A program made the translations under genes and the position numbers. A stretch of DNA of 64,000 nucleotides, taken from Doryteuthis pealeii (taxonomy: Eukaryota; Mollusca; Cephalopoda; Myopsida; Loliginidae). The stretch is taken from contig CM042181.1 in assembly GCA_023376005.1 (NCBI GenBank), positions 18,571,142-18,635,141 of the forward strand. Reading direction: 5' to 3'. Below, piece by piece: positions 61,004 through 64,000 of the stretch (the first letter of the stretch is position 1; each line of letters starts with the position of its first letter). The notes beneath the pieces are model-generated. The model worked only from the letters and a program-made list of their open reading frames with translations, had not been told where the DNA came from and searched no databases.

Positions 61004-61194
61004 GAGGATATGTGCTTAATTGAAGTTGTTGTTAATAATTAATGAATTTTAGGTGGGCATATATGTTCAAATGTAAGGCTAAACGAATCGAGAAAATGTC
61101 ATTTTCTCGATTCGTTTAGCCTTACATTTGAACATATATGCCCACCTAAAATTCATTAATTATTAACAACAACTTCAATTAAGCACATATCCTC
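61004..61194. repeat. Perfect palindrome, 95-bp arms, 1-nt centre
   Basis: 61004-61098 and 61100-61194 are exact reverse complements around T61099. The sequence is the foldback family of 37381-37737, but both arms carry the same internal deletion (AAGTTGTTGTTAATAATTAA instead of the longer AAGTCATACCTAATTTTG stretch). Confidence 0.95.
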
Positions 61195-61239
61195 CAAAAA
61201 TTGTCGGCTTAGAGCCATATAAAAATAAACACATTTGTT

Positions 61240-61251
61240 TGTTTACTTAAC

Positions 61252-61294
<43 letters not shown>

Positions 61295-61675
61295 ACTATT
61301 CTTACATGGTTTATTGCCTAGTACCCAAGGCACCTCAAAAGAGGAATACTGAGGGCAGACATGATCTTTGGTTTGTGCATGGTTCTCCACATTAATGATC
61401 CTTGTATTGAATTGAAATGGACGGATGTCAGTAAATATATAAACTAATTCCCATACCCCCCATAAAAAAAAAAACATTATATTTAACCATGATACAAGAT
61501 TGGCTTTAATGTGTGACCCTCTCAGGAACTGCCTTTCTGTGTGATTAGTGCCAAACATTGTCCTAGTCCCATCAGCACCCCACACACACACGGGGGGGGG
61601 GGTGTCTCGATAACAGATTAAGCAAGCAAAGAACCAGCTTCTATAGTACTGAAATGAATGTTCAATAAACAGGTT
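61240..61675. other. TA microsatellite and unrecognised sequence
   Basis: (TA)n at 61256-61292, then unique-looking sequence with an antisense 112-aa ORF of no known family and a poly-G run at 61591-61600. Confidence 0.5.
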
Positions 61676-62485
61676 CGTTTTGGTTTCTTTGTTTTAATGG
61701 CATAGCAACTTTCATGGGTTATTTAATGATAAAGCCATCCTTGATGAAGGAGTTCATACCTTTCCCAAGGGTATTAGTCTGAAAGTGAACATAATAGTAC
61801 AACTAGAGTTCAATCTTGTTTACTACGATGTCACAGTTTAGCAAGTTAACCACAATGCCACAGGGAATCCCCTTCTTGTAGTAGAAGAGTAGTGGTACTA
61901 TTTGACCCATTGCTGGGGATGAGAGAGTTCATACCTTTCCTAAGGGTATTAGTCCTGTTTTGGCCAAAAACAACGTAACACTTGGCCTTTTGATCTGATG
62001 CCAACGCCTAAGCTTGACCACTGTATTCTACAAGGAAACACGTATCACAGGCAAATTTACTTTTTTGCAAATTTGAGAAGACGAATTCTGACAAACTAAT
62101 CCTGTCTTGTTCATTCTCTGCCACCGTCCTCGCTCTGTCTAAACGTCTCCTTTTATACTAGGTCTGGCCGAAATTTCCACACGTCACAACTCTTGTCTCG
62201 CCAGCCACAAAATTCGCAACCTACAAATCGTGGCCTCAAGAACACTCACAGATTCACCCCTCTTCATAACTCGTCTCATGCCCGCTCAACGTCATATTTC
62301 ACCTTCTCTGCTCCCGCCCACACACACAACATGCCACTCACTGTCTCTTCGAAAGACGGACCGTTTTTGGCTCATCAAAGGTTTGTGGATTTTGCCGTTC
62401 GATCTAGCTACAGAAGTTCGACATTTCACTACAAGTCTGAAAGTAAACATAATAGCAAGACTAACTTGCTTACTACGATCTTACA
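61676..62485. mobile_element. Retroposon fragments and unidentified GC-richer segment
   Basis: 61676-61730 is a hairpin-tail module (TTTTAATGGCATAGCAACTT ... GGGTTATTTAATG). 61747-61952 holds degraded tRNA-SINE pieces. 61771-61842 recurs at 62436-62482 (CATAATAG ... TTTACTACGAT). 62100-62400 is GC-richer with TCTCCTTTTATACTAGG; it might be an LTR or promoter-like part, but I cannot identify it. Confidence 0.45.
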
Positions 62486-62489
62486 GTCT

Positions 62490-63390
62490 AGGTTGGTTGG
62501 TTTATTAATTTTAACGGCATATCAACCCGTCCAGGGTTATATCATGCCTAGCGGTTGGGTTGTTATACATATTGTGTATTCATATATATACATTTAGTAA
62601 TTGGTTTTAACAATGTGTTAGCATTATTGGGAATCATACTGTATGCCATTGATTTGTTTCATGTCTATATTCTATGGTATAATTTTATTTCCCTCAAAAA
62701 GGAGAAAATATCCTCTATGTTAACATTTTCAAATAGGTCTTTCATATTGTTTGCTTTAAAATAATGTTTTCTGATGTGAGCAAAAAATCTGCATTCCATC
62801 ATTAAGTGTTTGACTGTCAGGGGTGTTTGACATGTTTTACATTGTGGTTGTTGTTCTTGTTTGAGTATATAAGAGTGTGTTAGTTTTGTATGACCAATGC
62901 ATAATCGGGACATAATGACTTGTTCCTTTCTAGACTTCCTTAAAGTTGGTCTGCAGCCTCCCAAAGTCGGTTTGATTAGGAAGAGTTTGTTGTGGATACA
63001 GTTATTCCAGTGTTGCTGCCATTTTGTATGAAGGAATCTATTAATTTTAGGTTTCAAGTCAGTATATGGTATCTGGAACTTGTCAGGGATTAAATCTGGA
63101 GCCGATTTAGCTGCAGAGTCAGCTCTTTCATTCCCCCACTCCTATATGACTTGGTATCCAGCATATAATAATCTCCTTAGAGTTAGACATTGAGTCTAAT
63201 CTATTCAGGAGCTTAATGATGAGAGGGTCTTCCAGTTTTTTATTTCTTAATGATAGTAGGACTGAGAGCGAGTCTGAAAAGATGATATATTTTGTTGTTT
63301 ATTTTCAGAGATGATGTCAAGTGCTATATCTATTGCATGGGTACTAGTCCGCCCATCCTCCCCACGTCTTTTGAAAGATAAAAATCTAAA
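62490..63390 (-). mobile_element. Non-LTR retrotransposon (LINE), 5'-truncated: RNase H domain, CCHC-like end and 3' UTR
   Basis: Minus strand from 63390: RNase H remains IIFSDSLSVLLSLRNKKLED, IICWIPSHIGV and GNERADSAAKSAPDLIP. A frame then runs to the stop at 62665: HTKWQQHWNNC, SRLCIGHTKLTHSYIL, QCKTCQTPLTVKHLMMEC (C-x2-C-x8-H-x4-C). This order (RNase H, then a zinc-knuckle tail) is typical of I/Jockey-like LINE ORF2 proteins. At least two frameshifts (near 63145 at a G run, and near 63280) kill it. The 3' UTR carries the hairpin GGGTTGATATGCC and ends AACCAACC. Confidence 0.85.
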
Positions 63391-63394
63391 GAAA

Positions 63395-63524
63395 ACAATC
63401 CTAATCAAAGTTTAAGTTGTTTACAGAATCTTTATCAGTTTTCTACTTTGTTTTATAAATATTTGACGTCTTTAAGTTGTTTCTTGACATAAGGGAGATA
63501 AATATTAACTTAGCTAAGTAGAAA
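63395..63524. other. Short AT-rich spacer
   Basis: No feature recognised. Confidence 0.4.
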
Positions 63525-64000
63525 CTGTTAGAAAGTAAATAAGTAAAAGGAATAAAGAAAAAGAGGGAAAAAGGAGGAAAGAAATAAGGAAAAGAATAGA
63601 AAAGGGAGGAAAGGAAGAATGGGAAAATGGGGAAAGATTAAAAAGGAAAAGAAAAAGGAAAAAATAAGAGAAAAATTAAAAAGAGAAAGAAAAAGAAAAA
63701 AAAAAAAAAAAAAGAAAGAAAAAAAAAAAAGAAAAAGAAAAAAGATAAAGAAAAGAAGAAAGTGAAAATAAGGATGAGGAAAAAAAAGAAAAAGCAAAGG
63801 AAGAAAAAAAGGGAAAAAAGAAAAAAAAAGAAAATGAAAAAGAAAGAGAAAAAAGAGAAAAAATTAAAAAGGAAAACAAGAAAAGAAAAATGGAAAAGAA
63901 AAAGAAAGATAAGAGGAAAATTAAAAAGGGAAAAAAAAAGAGAAAAAAAACAAAAGAAAGAAAAAGAAAAAGACCAGAAAATTTAAAAGGGAAAAAAAAA
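63525..64000. repeat. Polypurine (A/G) tract
   Basis: About 475 bp of nearly pure A and G on the plus strand, running to the window edge. ORFs here are Lys/Arg or Phe/Ser low complexity and not genes. Confidence 0.9.

Noticed and set aside
62193..62597. 134-aa ORF in GC-richer DNA
   Set aside because: It runs into the LINE 3' UTR and hairpin tail, so its C-terminal part is retroposon sequence. The N-terminal part matches nothing I recognise.

Overview
The window is animal nuclear DNA. It holds one large spliced gene on the minus strand, embedded in AT-rich, very repeat-dense sequence. The host is probably an invertebrate, and a lophotrochozoan such as a mollusc is my best guess. That guess rests on repeat style (tRNA- and 5S-derived SINEs, non-LTR retrotransposon remains, foldback elements, long TA/CA/GA tracts) and is not proven. 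Nothing prokaryotic is present.

The gene: eleven coding exons on the minus strand (35814 down to 6886) have consensus GT/AG splice sites and matching phases throughout. They add up to 10,416 nt, or 3471 codons plus a stop. Exons 1-6 encode an N-terminal domain that I recognise as the TASOR-type DUF3715 pseudo-PARP domain (TASOR, TASOR2 and TEX15 family). In vertebrates these proteins act in transposon and transgene silencing. The rest is a long Ser/Pro/Lys-rich, mostly disordered region. It has Asp-Pro-Arg motifs, a poly-Pro run, an Arg/Tyr/Pro repeat, and a basic helical-looking C-terminal block. Most of the protein comes from a single 7.2-kb exon. That exon contains two compensating single-base frameshifts 60-70 bases apart.

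Layout: 1-6.4 kb, retroposon and tRNA-like repeats downstream of the gene. 6.6-35.8 kb, the gene; its introns hold tandem arrays, foldback elements, a tRNA-SINE split by a solo LTR, a second solo LTR, and a 117-bp duplicated piece of exon 7. 35.8-39.4 kb, tandem repeats, foldbacks and nested SINEs upstream of the gene. 39.5-52.6 kb, a satellite-like domain of related minisatellites (about 37, 41 and 87 bp) invaded by retroposons. 52.6-64 kb, foldbacks, tandem arrays, a LINE 3'-UTR multimer, a 95-bp-arm perfect palindrome, a LINE RNase H fragment and a polypurine tract.

The most interesting pattern is a short 3'-terminal module: an imperfect palindrome (GGCATATCAACC ... GGGTTAT..ATGCC) next to a (GGTT)n/(AACC)n tail. 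It occurs at least 25 times. It forms the 3' end of a LINE whose RNase H domain is visible, of a 5S-rRNA-derived SINE, and of a third short retroposon. This looks like a LINE/SINE partnership based on a shared 3' hairpin. Target-site duplications at several insertions support active retroposition in the past.
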